From NCBI GenBank assembly GCA_046297495.1, contig JBKBIP010000021.1, positions 46,815 to 110,814 on the forward strand: a stretch of 64,000 nucleotides of DNA, written 5' to 3'. The notes under the pieces were generated by a model. It worked only from the letters and a program-made list of their open reading frames with translations, searched no databases and had not been told where the DNA came from. The DNA comes from JBKBIP01 sp046297495 (lineage in GTDB: Bacteria; Planctomycetota; Planctomycetia; Gemmatales; Gemmataceae). Of this stretch, positions 9,120 to 18,323 are shown one piece after another (position 1 is the stretch's first letter; each line of letters begins with the position of its first letter). The translations under genes were made by a program, and so were the position numbers.

Positions 9120-9947
9120 ATGTTTACGCTATCCGCGTTTGCTGATGAGATTTCCCCGAATCCCGAAGAGCAAGTCAACGTCTTGAAATCATGCGGCGTG
9201 CGGCATATTGAGTTGCGTTCGATTTTTCAGACCAATGTGCTCGATTTGACCGACGCGCAGGTGGCCGACTTCAAGAGCTTGTTGGACCGCAACGGCTTTC
9301 GCCTTAGCGCCATTGGCTCCCCTATTGGTAAGATTCGCATTGACGAGCCGTTCGAGCCGCATTTGCAGCGGTTTCAGCGGGCCATTGAGCTGTGCAAGGT
9401 GTTTGACACGCCGAACATTCGCATCTTTAGCTACTACCCGGCGGCCAACGGCGGTTCCTGGGACGATTGGCGGCAGGAAGTCATCAATCGCATGAGCGCC
9501 AAGGTCGAATTGGCCCGCACGGCTGGCGTCCGGCTGCTGCACGAGAACGAGCACCGCATCTTCGGCGATGATCCGGGGCGTGTCGTCGAGCTGTTGACGA
9601 CCTTTGACGAGCCATGTTTTCAAGCCATTTACGACCCGGCCAACTACGTCGTCTGCGGCTTCGATCCGTGGCAAGCGTGGGAGATGACACGGGAGCGCAC
9701 AGTGCATTTTCACATCAAGGATTGGGTCAAGGGAGAGCCGCACGGTTGTCCGGCGGGGGAAGGGCAAGGGCGGATTCCCGACGTCATCGCCGACGCCGTG
9801 GCGCGGAAGTTCGCTGGCTTCGCCACGATGGAGCCGCACTTGCTCGGCGGCGGGCCGACCGGCGGCAGCACCGGGCCGGAGCTGTTTCCTAAAGCGGTGG
9901 CCGCCTTTCAGAAGATTCTCGACCAGGCGGGAGCGAAGTATCAGTGA
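9120..9947 (+). CDS. Sugar phosphate isomerase/epimerase (xylose isomerase-like TIM barrel)
   Basis: A 275-residue member of the AP-endonuclease-2/xylose-isomerase-like TIM barrel family. The N-terminus (FTLSAFADEISPNPEEQVNV) is typical of this group. Metal-ligand candidates are the Glu in LLHENEHR, the Asp/His pair in IYDPANYV and HFHIKDWVKG, and the Glu of MEPHLLGGG. GAGGAG lies 8 nt before ATG 9120. Its last codons overlap the GTG start of the next gene, so the two enzymes are probably made together. No signal peptide; cytoplasmic. The substrate is unknown, probably a sugar or cyclitol. Confidence 0.88.
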   Translation: MFTLSAFADEISPNPEEQVNVLKSCGVRHIELRSIFQTNVLDLTDAQVADFKSLLDRNGFRLSAIGSPIGKIRIDEPFEPHLQRFQRAIELCKVFDTPNIRIFSYYPAANGGSWDDWRQEVINRMSAKVELARTAGVRLLHENEHRIFGDDPGRVVELLTTFDEPCFQAIYDPANYVVCGFDPWQAWEMTRERTVHFHIKDWVKGEPHGCPAGEGQGRIPDVIADAVARKFAGFATMEPHLLGGGPTGGSTGPELFPKAVAAFQKILDQAGAKYQ

Positions 9948-11443
9948 CAGCTAACTTGCATACCGTGCATGTCCGCGTCAACGATGCTACCACCAGCCAG
10001 CCGACGCCGGTGCGTCTGCGCATCACCGCTGCCGAGGGGAACTATTACCCGCCGTTGGGCCGGCTGGCGGAGTTCGCCACCGAGCGCGGCTGCGACGTGG
10101 GAGGAAACCTGCGCAGCGGTGAGAAACAGTTTGCCTACATCGACGGCAGCTGCGAAGTGCCTTTGCCGGCGGGACAAATTGTCGTCGAGATTGCCAAGGG
10201 GCCGGAATACCGCCCCGTGCGCTCCGAGCAAGTGCTGGCTCCTGGTAAGCTGGCCCTGCGCTTCACCATCGAACGCTGGTCCGACGCGCGCCCCCAAGGT
10301 TGGTATGCCGGTGACACGCGTTGCCATTATCTTTCTCCCCATGCCGCTTTGCTCGAAGCGGCGGCGGAAGATGTGGCCGTGGTCAATGTCTTGGCCGAGC
10401 AGCAACCGGCACGGCGTCAGGAAAAAGCGCTCACGCCGCCGAGCATCCCGAACATTCTGGAGTTCAGCGGCCAGCAACCGGCGCTGGCGCGGCCAGGGCA
10501 TCTCGTGGTCGTCAACACGCACAACTACCATCCGGTGTTGGGCAGTCTCGGCTTGCTGAATTGTCATCGGGTCGTTTATCCCCTGTGCTTCGGCGGCGAC
10601 GTTGGCCCGGATGACTGGTCGTTGGCCGATTGGTGCGATCAGTGTCACCGCAAAGGGGGCTTGGTGACATGGACTTGCTGGTCGAATCAAGAAAGTCACG
10701 GCGAGGCGCTCGCCAATGTCATCCTGGGGCGGGTTGATGCCCTGGAAGAGACCAGCTGCGCCTGGCCCAACCACGCTCCGGAGCTGTGGTATCGGCTGCT
10801 CAACAGCGGCTGCCGCGTGCCGCTCGTCGCCGGCAGCGGCAAGCGCGGCAACGCCGACTTGCTCGGTTCGCCGCGCACCTATGCCCGGCTGCGGGAAGGG
10901 GAGGAATTCACCTACAAAAACTGGATCGAAGCGGTCCGCGCCGGGCGGGTCTTTATGACGAACGGCCCCTTGATGACCTTCACCGTCAACGAACAAGACC
11001 CCGGCGGCGTGGTGAAGCTGACAGGGAATCGCCCCACCGTCCATGTCCGCGCCACGGCGCGTGGCTGGACGCCGTTCGAGCGGCTGGAAATTGTCTTCAA
11101 TGGCGATGCGTTGGTGGGGACGGAAACAGCCGGCACCGCGCCGGTGACGGCCAGCGTCGAGGGGAATTTGCCGCTCCCCGGCGGCGGTTGGTTGGCGGCC
11201 CGCTGCTGGGGCCGAACGCGGCAGGGAGAAACTATTGCCGCGCACACGTCACCCATCTACATCGAAGTCGAAGGCCAACCGTTCCAGCCGGACCTGATCA
11301 CCGTCACGCACTTGATAGAACACTTAGATCGTACCCGCCATTGGCTTGATCACGGCGCCTGCTTCGAGACGGCGCGGCAACGGGAACATTTAACGAACAT
11401 TGTGGCGGAAGCGCGGGCGGAGTTGGTGAAACGGGCCAAGTGA
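9944..11443 (+). CDS. CehA/McbA-like metallohydrolase (PHP-fold)
   Basis: A 499-residue protein resembling CehA/McbA family metallohydrolases. After an N-terminal beta-rich domain (about residues 1-120) comes GDTRCHYLSPH, which corresponds to the PHP His-x-His metal site, followed by an ALLEAAAEDVAVVNVL segment and NTHNYHP. Later segments place a region like MTNGPLMTF before a C-terminal beta-sandwich. The GTG start at 9944 overlaps the upstream TGA (GTGA), a translational coupling arrangement. No signal peptide is seen. It probably hydrolyses a product linked to the upstream isomerase. Confidence 0.75.
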   Translation: MTANLHTVHVRVNDATTSQPTPVRLRITAAEGNYYPPLGRLAEFATERGCDVGGNLRSGEKQFAYIDGSCEVPLPAGQIVVEIAKGPEYRPVRSEQVLAPGKLALRFTIERWSDARPQGWYAGDTRCHYLSPHAALLEAAAEDVAVVNVLAEQQPARRQEKALTPPSIPNILEFSGQQPALARPGHLVVVNTHNYHPVLGSLGLLNCHRVVYPLCFGGDVGPDDWSLADWCDQCHRKGGLVTWTCWSNQESHGEALANVILGRVDALEETSCAWPNHAPELWYRLLNSGCRVPLVAGSGKRGNADLLGSPRTYARLREGEEFTYKNWIEAVRAGRVFMTNGPLMTFTVNEQDPGGVVKLTGNRPTVHVRATARGWTPFERLEIVFNGDALVGTETAGTAPVTASVEGNLPLPGGGWLAARCWGRTRQGETIAAHTSPIYIEVEGQPFQPDLITVTHLIEHLDRTRHWLDHGACFETARQREHLTNIVAEARAELVKRAK

Positions 11444-11446
11444 AAC

Positions 11447-11473
11447 GCGGTGGCTCCCCCGCGGGGCGCCCGC
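11447..11473 (+). terminator. GC-rich hairpin after the isomerase-hydrolase pair
   Basis: GCGGTGGCTCCCC (11447-11459) can fold onto GGGGCGCCCGC (11463-11473) with a few mismatches, directly behind the stop at 11443. There is no T-tract, so termination is tentative. Confidence 0.35.
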
Positions 11474-11832
11474 TAAAGGGGAACTATACATCGTCACCGC
11501 CAATCGCCCGCCAGCCGGAAAAACGGAAGAAGCCCCACTTTCCTCTTTCCCAAACTGGGGGAGTTCGGGCACAATGGTATGGTGAGAGAACGGCAAAAAA
11601 TGACTGGGATCGTTAAGTGATCGTGAGTCATTCGTCAATAAACCAACTGAGAGAAATTCCGCGGGGGGATCGTTCGTGCCCCAATGCCCAGTTTCGCCAA
11701 TCAAAGTGAAGCTGGAATTCGTCTTATAAAGAAAAGCAGATTTTGCTTGCCGAGCCGTTACCGACGCGGCGACAATCTATCCAGCCCAGGCTCATGGCCC
11801 GCATCCATTTGCAAAGTGGGGGAATCACGCCA
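11474..11832. other. Intergenic region before the giant PQQ/TPR gene
   Basis: About 360 nt without a supported gene. It should hold the promoter for the 1673-residue protein; an AT-rich TTATAAA at 11724-11730 is a possible -10, but no matching -35 is clear. Confidence 0.4.
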
Positions 11833-14800
11833 ATGTCCAGTGCGCGACGGTTGTTCGTGGTGGTGATCAGTGTTGGGGTCCTGTCCGTCCTGACGATGTG
11901 GCAAGCCGGTTGGGCCCAGAAAATTCAAATCGGCAATATCCCGCCCCCCGCGCCGCCGCAGCCGATCGCGGATGATGGGGAGCCGGTGTCGCCGTTCACC
12001 GATGCCATCACCTTGGCCAAGAACAACGACGCGCCCCGCATCATCGCGGCGACCAAGGACTTGATCGCCGAGGAGAATTGGGCCGATGCCGTGCGCTATC
12101 TGCAAGCGCTGCTGAACGTCAAGGAAGATGCCTTCCTAGAAGCGCGCCGCCAAGGGGCGGACGGCAAGGAAACGATTCACCTGGTCAGCATCCGGGCGGA
12201 AGCGAATCGCTTGATCGGCACGCTGCCGCCAGACGGTTTGCGCTTCTACGAGCTGCAATACGGGCCGCAGGCGCGGTTGCTGTTGGCGGAAGCCAAAGCC
12301 AAGGCCGACGTGCAAATCCTGGCCGAAGTCGCCCAACGCTACTTGCACACCGACGCCGGGGCCGAGGCGACGAGTTTATTGGGAACCTACTATCTCGACC
12401 GCGGCCGCTATCTGACGGCGGCGCTGTGTTATGAACGATTGTTGAGCCGACAGGGGGCCGACCAAGTCTCGGCCAACACGTTGTTCAAGGCAGCTCTGGC
12501 CTATTTCCGCGCCGGCGATAAGTCCCGCGCCGAGGAAGTGTGGCAACATCTCAAAGCCAAGACGGGCCGCGATGGTTTGGTCATCGCCAATCAAGTTGTC
12601 AAACTCGATGATCTACGCCAGGAGCTGGAAAAGACCGGCGCGGGCGTGCTGGCCAACCAAGAAGACTGGCTGCTGTATCGCGGCGATGCCAGCCGCTCCG
12701 CCCAAGGACACGGTGGGCCTCCCTTCCTGGAACCGCATCTCGGCTGGCCCCGTTCCACGCTGGTTCCCGAATCCCTGAAGGAGAGCGACAAGGCAGCGGA
12801 TAGCGAGGCCAGCCGCCACATCGAAGCAACGCTTAAAACGTCTTTAAGCTATCTCGAAGGATTTCAGCAGCCAATCCTGCCAGGGTTTCACCCCATCACG
12901 GGCAAGGCGTATGTCCGGCGCGGCATGGACAATGTGCTCAGCGATGTCGTCATCTATCGCAGTTACGATGGCATCTACGCCCGCGCGCTGAAGACTGGCG
13001 AGTTGGCCTGGAATCAGCGCGCCGATGGCAGCTTGCACGCCATGAGCAAATCGGTGGCCAATCGGACTATCTTGACCAGCTGGCATCAGGGCTATCAAAC
13101 TTTTGCCCAAGACATCTTTTTCAGCAACACATTGATCGGCACGCTCAGCAGCGACGGCCAATATGTCTATTACATCGATGATATTGCCGTGCCGCCATCG
13201 CCACAATACTTGATGCAGAACGGCGGTTTCGTCCGGCCGCCGAATCTAGGCTCGTTCCAAGGCATGTATTACCACAGCAAGCTGCAAGCAGTGGATGTGC
13301 TCAATGGCAAACTGGTGTGGGAGCTGGGCGGCCCGGACGACGCGAATGATTTGAACGACAGTTTATTCCTGGGAGCGCCGCTGCCATTGGGCGGCAAGTT
13401 GTACATGCTGGTGGAGAAGAAGGGGGGAGAATTGAACGTGGTCTGCGTCACGCCTCCCAAGGCTCCCAAGTTGCCCGCCACGGTGGACTGGACGCAGAAG
13501 CTGGGCAACGCGCGTGATCCGCTGGCGACCCGTGACATTCTCCGCCGGATTCATGCCTGCCAACTCGCCTATGCCGATGGCATTTTGGTGTGCCCGACCA
13601 ACACCGGCGCCGTGCTTGGCCTGGATTTGTTGACGCGCAGCTTGGTCTGGGCGCATTCGTACCGGGACAGCGACGATACGCAAGTGGGCGCCAACCCGCA
13701 GTTCCCGCGTCCCATCGTGGGTCCGTGGGGACCGATGCCTAGCAACATGCAACTGAACACGGCCTGGAAAGGGGGAGCACCCATCATCCAAGACGGCAAG
13801 GTGATCCTCGCCGCCGCCGACGCTCCCACCCTGCATTGCATCAATCTGCGCGACGGTCAGCTCTTATGGAAACACCGCAAGGCGGATGAGGAGCTGTACG
13901 TGGCCGGCGTCTTCAAGAATCGCGTCGTCATCGTCGGCAAAAATCACTGCCGCGCCCTCGACCTTAATAGTGGCAGCCAGCTCTGGCGCGTCGAAAACAC
14001 CGGCCTGCCGTCCGGCCAAGGGGTGGCCAGCGAGGATGTCTATTACTTGCCGATCCAGGCGACCGCCGACAGCAAAGAGCCAGCCGTAATCGGCATTCAC
14101 CTGGCTCGCGGCGTCATCCAGTCGAAGGCGATCTCACGCAAGAAATTCATCCCCGGCAACTTGGTCTTCTACCAGGGGGAAGTGATCTCGCAAGGGGTCA
14201 GCGACATCACCGTCTATCCCCAGCTGCAAGTCAAGCTGGCCCAGATCGACGAACGCTTGAAGGAGAATCCCAGCGATCCGCTCGGCCTGACCGAACGGGC
14301 CGAGCTGCGGCTGGACAAGGGGGACCTGCAAGGCGCTCTCGACGATCTACACACCGCCTTGGACAACAACCCGCCCGACCATGTGAAACCCAAAGCCCAC
14401 GCCAAGTTGTATGAAACCTTGACGGAGTTCTTCCAGCGTGACTTCAACGCCAGCGAGAAGTACCTGGACGAGTATCGCGCGCTCTGCGTGGTGGACATCC
14501 CCGCCAATGCCGATAGCGCCACACGCCAGCGCTTGGCAGAGGAACAGCTCAAACGCCAGGCCAATTTCCTATGCTTGTTGGCCAAGGGACGCGAACAGCA
14601 GGGGCGGTTGGTCGATGCCTTCCAGGCCTACATGGACTTCGGCGCCCTGGTCGGCAACGAGGAGCTAATTAGTGTCATTGACGAGCCGACGACGCGCGCC
14701 AAACCGGACGTGTGGGCGCGAGATCGCATTGCCACCATGATGGCCAAGGCTACCCCCGCGCAGCGCCAGCCGCTTGAAGAGAAGATCACCCAGCGCTGGA

Positions 14801-16854
14801 ATGAAGTCCGTGCCACCAACGATCTCAACGCGCTGCGGAAGTTCGTGTCTCTGTTCGGTTCGACGTTCGCCACCGGCCGCGCATCCCGCCTCGTGTTGGC
14901 CGAGCGTCTCATGCAAACCAACGCCGAAGCGGACCTGCGCGACGCGCAAATGCACTTGCTCCAGCTTGTCTTGCAGCGCGACGACCGGTCATTGGCCGGG
15001 CAAGCCGTCGAGACGCTCGCCCGTCTGATGTTGCAAAAAGGGATGATGGAAGAAGCCGCCCATTATTACCGCAAGCTGGGCAACGAATTCGCCGAGGTCG
15101 TCATCCGCGATGGCAAGACCGGCGCCGATTTCTACAGCGACTTGGCCACCGACAAACGCTTCCTCCCCTATTTGGAGGATCACCAGCAAGTCTGGAACGG
15201 CTCGATCAAGGCCGAGACCATTTCGGGGCAATTCCCGCTCACCCGGCCGGCGTTCACCTTCGAGCCGGATGGAGAAGTGCTCCCCTTCTTCCAAAAGCAC
15301 CGGCTGGCCCTGGAGATGAACAATAATTTCCAGCTACGGGTCATCGACCAGACCACCGGCGAAGACTACTGGCGAACCGAGGGCTTGTGGACCAATCGCC
15401 AGTTCACGCCGGCCAATTACCTGTACACCAACTATGGCAACGCCAACATCCGCCACACCTACCGGGTGATGGGGCACATCGTCATCCTGAACCTGGGATA
15501 CATGGTCTATGCCTTGGATCCGGTCCACAAAAAGAAGCTATGGGAATACAATCTGTACGGTTCCGGCAACAACCTGTTCCCCCAGCAAGCACGCATCATG
15601 CCAGACCGCGACGGCAAGATGCAAATCATTTACCAGGACGGCTGGACGCAGAAGATCGGCCAGACCGGTCCGGCGGAGCCGTCGTATGTCTGCCTGCTGA
15701 CGCGAACCGGATTGGTGGCCTTGGATCCCGTGCATGGCCACGTTTTGTGGGAAAAATCGGATGTGTCGCCGCGGTCGTTGATCTTCGGCGATTACCAACA
15801 CGTCTATCTGGTCGAAACCACCAACGACGGCACCCCCACTGCCACGCGCGCCTTGCGCGCCAGTGACGGCGTGACGGTCGAGGTCCCCCCCTTCGCCGAA
15901 TTGTACCAACGCCGTCTGCGCGTCGTGGGTCGCAACCTGTTGTTGCGCGACACCGACGCGGAAGGTAAGATCGTGTTGCGCCTCTACGATGTCCACACGG
16001 GGCAGGACTTGTGGCAACAATCCTACCCTAGCGGCAGCGTCGTCATGAACGGCGACGACGACCGCTGGGCCGGCGTCGTGGAGCCATCGGGTAAGATCAC
16101 CGTCGTCAACCTGACCGACCGCCAGGATGTCTTTCAGTTCACGGTCAACAAGCAGCATGTGGACAAGCTGCAAGACGCTTACTTGTTGCAGGATGACAAG
16201 TGGTTCTACTTCGTGCTGAACGTCCCACCCAATCCGCAGCAAGCGCCGTGGGGCGGGGGTCCTTGGGCGAACGTCGCTTACGGCATGCGTTCCGTCAAGC
16301 TCAATGGCAGCCTTTACGCGGTGGATCGCGTCCAGGGCAACATGCGCGGTTATGACGACATCAAGCCGGGAGAAAACATCTACTGGCGTTATGATGACAC
16401 CAATCAGATGGTGGTGCTCGACCAGTTCCAGAACCTGCCGATCGTGATCTGCACGGCTCGCTACAACCAGCTGATCAACAATCCGCCGAACCGGGCCATT
16501 CAAGTGGTCAAAACGGTCGCTCTGGAAAAGAGCACGGGCAAAAGCATCTACAATCGTCCGCAGTCCAACAACAATCAGTTTTATGCCTTGAACACGAATT
16601 TGCGGTCGGGAACCATCGAGTTGGTCAGTTACAATCTGAAAATCCAGTTCTCGGTGGAAAGCGGCACGGCAGCCGATGCCCGCGACATGCTCCCCCCCAA
16701 CGGCGGCGTAGAGGGAGAGCAGCTGCCGGTCGTGCCCCCACCGCCACCGCTGGCGCCACAACCGCGACCTGGCCTCCGCCCCGTGCCGATCCAGATCGCG
16801 GTGCCGCAACAACGGATCGTGTTGCCGGTGGAACCGCAAAAGGAAGAGAAATAA
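11833..16854 (+). CDS. Very large secreted PQQ-propeller / TPR protein
   Basis: A 1673-residue exported protein. Start ATG 11833 follows a G-rich ribosome site and gives a clean signal peptide (RRLFVVVISVGVLSVLTMW, cleavage near the AGWAQ). Upstream in-frame starts would disrupt it. TPR-like helices fill roughly residues 30-240, a first PQQ/BamB-like beta-propeller roughly 270-810 (ALKTGELAWN, LRDGQLLWKH, LNSGSQLWRV), TPR-like helices again to about 1120, and a second propeller roughly 1150-1600 (IDQTTGEDYW, LDPVHGHVLWE, VHTGQDLWQQ). The tail is Pro-rich. It likely acts as a periplasmic or surface scaffold or sensor. It starts a 30-kb run of co-directional envelope genes. Confidence 0.85.
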   Translation: MSSARRLFVVVISVGVLSVLTMWQAGWAQKIQIGNIPPPAPPQPIADDGEPVSPFTDAITLAKNNDAPRIIAATKDLIAEENWADAVRYLQALLNVKEDAFLEARRQGADGKETIHLVSIRAEANRLIGTLPPDGLRFYELQYGPQARLLLAEAKAKADVQILAEVAQRYLHTDAGAEATSLLGTYYLDRGRYLTAALCYERLLSRQGADQVSANTLFKAALAYFRAGDKSRAEEVWQHLKAKTGRDGLVIANQVVKLDDLRQELEKTGAGVLANQEDWLLYRGDASRSAQGHGGPPFLEPHLGWPRSTLVPESLKESDKAADSEASRHIEATLKTSLSYLEGFQQPILPGFHPITGKAYVRRGMDNVLSDVVIYRSYDGIYARALKTGELAWNQRADGSLHAMSKSVANRTILTSWHQGYQTFAQDIFFSNTLIGTLSSDGQYVYYIDDIAVPPSPQYLMQNGGFVRPPNLGSFQGMYYHSKLQAVDVLNGKLVWELGGPDDANDLNDSLFLGAPLPLGGKLYMLVEKKGGELNVVCVTPPKAPKLPATVDWTQKLGNARDPLATRDILRRIHACQLAYADGILVCPTNTGAVLGLDLLTRSLVWAHSYRDSDDTQVGANPQFPRPIVGPWGPMPSNMQLNTAWKGGAPIIQDGKVILAAADAPTLHCINLRDGQLLWKHRKADEELYVAGVFKNRVVIVGKNHCRALDLNSGSQLWRVENTGLPSGQGVASEDVYYLPIQATADSKEPAVIGIHLARGVIQSKAISRKKFIPGNLVFYQGEVISQGVSDITVYPQLQVKLAQIDERLKENPSDPLGLTERAELRLDKGDLQGALDDLHTALDNNPPDHVKPKAHAKLYETLTEFFQRDFNASEKYLDEYRALCVVDIPANADSATRQRLAEEQLKRQANFLCLLAKGREQQGRLVDAFQAYMDFGALVGNEELISVIDEPTTRAKPDVWARDRIATMMAKATPAQRQPLEEKITQRWNEVRATNDLNALRKFVSLFGSTFATGRASRLVLAERLMQTNAEADLRDAQMHLLQLVLQRDDRSLAGQAVETLARLMLQKGMMEEAAHYYRKLGNEFAEVVIRDGKTGADFYSDLATDKRFLPYLEDHQQVWNGSIKAETISGQFPLTRPAFTFEPDGEVLPFFQKHRLALEMNNNFQLRVIDQTTGEDYWRTEGLWTNRQFTPANYLYTNYGNANIRHTYRVMGHIVILNLGYMVYALDPVHKKKLWEYNLYGSGNNLFPQQARIMPDRDGKMQIIYQDGWTQKIGQTGPAEPSYVCLLTRTGLVALDPVHGHVLWEKSDVSPRSLIFGDYQHVYLVETTNDGTPTATRALRASDGVTVEVPPFAELYQRRLRVVGRNLLLRDTDAEGKIVLRLYDVHTGQDLWQQSYPSGSVVMNGDDDRWAGVVEPSGKITVVNLTDRQDVFQFTVNKQHVDKLQDAYLLQDDKWFYFVLNVPPNPQQAPWGGGPWANVAYGMRSVKLNGSLYAVDRVQGNMRGYDDIKPGENIYWRYDDTNQMVVLDQFQNLPIVICTARYNQLINNPPNRAIQVVKTVALEKSTGKSIYNRPQSNNNQFYALNTNLRSGTIELVSYNLKIQFSVESGTAADARDMLPPNGGVEGEQLPVVPPPPPLAPQPRPGLRPVPIQIAVPQQRIVLPVEPQKEEK

Positions 16855-16986
16855 GAGCGCGGAGTCTGGGCGAGTGGGTGACGTCAGTCTTTTGGTAACG
16901 CCCTTCACCAGAAAGGCTGATACCTCCCCGCTCGCTGAATTCATTCGCAGCAGTCAGTGACATCCACTAGCCAGGAGCCAACAGCG

Positions 16987-18087
16987 ATGAAACAGCCATC
17001 TTCTCTGGGAATAAGTCTCATAGGCGGGATCATGGCCCTGGGATTTGTTCCGTCCGCCGTTGGCAGGGAATTGGAACCGAAATACCGGGAAGCGGTCGAA
17101 AAAGGGCTTGCTTGGGTGGCGGAGACGCAATTCGCCGACGGCCACTGGGAAGCCAACAATGGCCAGTATCCCACCGCCATGACCGCCCTGGCCGGCATGG
17201 CCCTGCTCATGGAAGGTAGCACCATGCGCGAGGGGAAGTATGCCAGGAATATCCGCCAAGCGGTCGATTGGTTCATGGCGCGCAGCCAGCGCAACGGCTT
17301 GCTGGGCAATCCCACCAATCCCCAGGAAGCGTCCCGCTACATGTACGGCCACGGCTTCGGCATGTTGTTCTTGGCCAGCGTCTATGGCGAGGAAGATGAC
17401 ATCGAGCGGCGCCGCAAGTTGGAGGACATTCTCACTCGCGCCGTGCAGTTCACCGGCAAGGCCCAGACGGATCGCGGCGGCTGGGGCTACGTGTCGGCGG
17501 CCGAGGGGCGCGGCTTCGATGAAGGTTCCGTGACCATCACCCAAGTCCAGGCGCTGCGGGCCGCCCGCAACGCGGGCATTGTCGTGCCGAAGTCCATCAT
17601 TGACAAGGCTCAGGACTATCTGAAAAACTCTACCACTCCCCGAGGCGGCGTCATCTACAGCTTGGCGCATGGCCGAGTGGCGGCTAATGGCGGCGAACGA
17701 CCGGCCTTGACCGTGGCCGCCATCTCCTGTTCCTTCGGCTTCGGTGAGTATGATTCGCCGCTGGCCAAACGCTGGCTGGCCTATTGCCGCGACTTCATCC
17801 AGATCGGCCCCAATCGCATGGGACACGACGAATACATGCACTATTATTATTCCCAAGCCTTGTATATCCTGGGAGATGATGGGTTCGCCAAGTTGTTCCC
17901 CGATACGAAGCCCGAAAACCAATTGACCTGGAGCAAATACCGTGAAGCGATGTTCGATCACTTAGTCAGTCGGCAAAGCAACAACGGCAGCTTCACCGGC
18001 GGGCACATCGGCCCCATTTACACCACGGCGATTTATCTGACCATCTTGCAGCTGGATAAAGGGGTGCTGCCGATTTATCAACGGTAG
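16987..18087 (+). CDS. Secreted squalene-cyclase-fold (prenyltransferase repeat) protein, copy 1
   Basis: A 366-residue protein with alpha/alpha-barrel repeats of the prenyltransferase/squalene oxidase type (for example WVAETQFADGHWEAN, FTGKAQTDRGGWGY). Short hydrophobic N-terminus (LGISLIGGIMALGFV) suggests export. AGGAG lies 10 nt before ATG 16987. It lacks an obvious cyclase DxDD motif, so a structural or binding role is more likely than terpene cyclisation. The next gene is a close tandem paralog. Proteins of this type are common near MoxR/VWA genes in planctomycetes. Confidence 0.85.
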   Translation: MKQPSSLGISLIGGIMALGFVPSAVGRELEPKYREAVEKGLAWVAETQFADGHWEANNGQYPTAMTALAGMALLMEGSTMREGKYARNIRQAVDWFMARSQRNGLLGNPTNPQEASRYMYGHGFGMLFLASVYGEEDDIERRRKLEDILTRAVQFTGKAQTDRGGWGYVSAAEGRGFDEGSVTITQVQALRAARNAGIVVPKSIIDKAQDYLKNSTTPRGGVIYSLAHGRVAANGGERPALTVAAISCSFGFGEYDSPLAKRWLAYCRDFIQIGPNRMGHDEYMHYYYSQALYILGDDGFAKLFPDTKPENQLTWSKYREAMFDHLVSRQSNNGSFTGGHIGPIYTTAIYLTILQLDKGVLPIYQR

Positions 18088-18114
18088 GATTTCTTCCTTT
18101 GTCGGTGCAGGAAT

Positions 18115-18159
18115 GGATTCAGCGGTTCGCGTCGCTTCCAAGCGCGAACCGCTGAATCC
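18115..18159. repeat. Dispersed inverted repeat, family A, copy 3 (perfect arms)
   Basis: GGATTCAGCGGTTCGCG (18115-18131) pairs perfectly over 17 bp with 18143-18159 around an 11-nt loop. It lies between the two squalene-cyclase-fold paralogs. Confidence 0.85.
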
Positions 18160-18323
18160 GCGACCGGCCCTGTATCTCGATGAAATGGATGGAGTTGCAT
18201 GTTTCGGCTTCCCCCGCCATGATGAATAGCGACGAATGTCAGGAAAGACATCGTCAATCGTCTTCCTTTCGTGATCGCCTGTTCCAAGTGAATCGCCCTA
18301 TCCAAAGGTTGGAGTACCAACGT

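Noticed and set aside
9941..11245. Minus-strand frame of about 434 codons opposite the CehA-like gene
   Set aside because: No start signals or motifs; plus-strand gene is coupled to its neighbour by a GTGA overlap and matches its family.
15538..16944. Long minus-strand frame opposite the giant PQQ/TPR gene
   Set aside because: High-GC shadow frame. The plus-strand protein has clear PQQ repeat motifs across the region.
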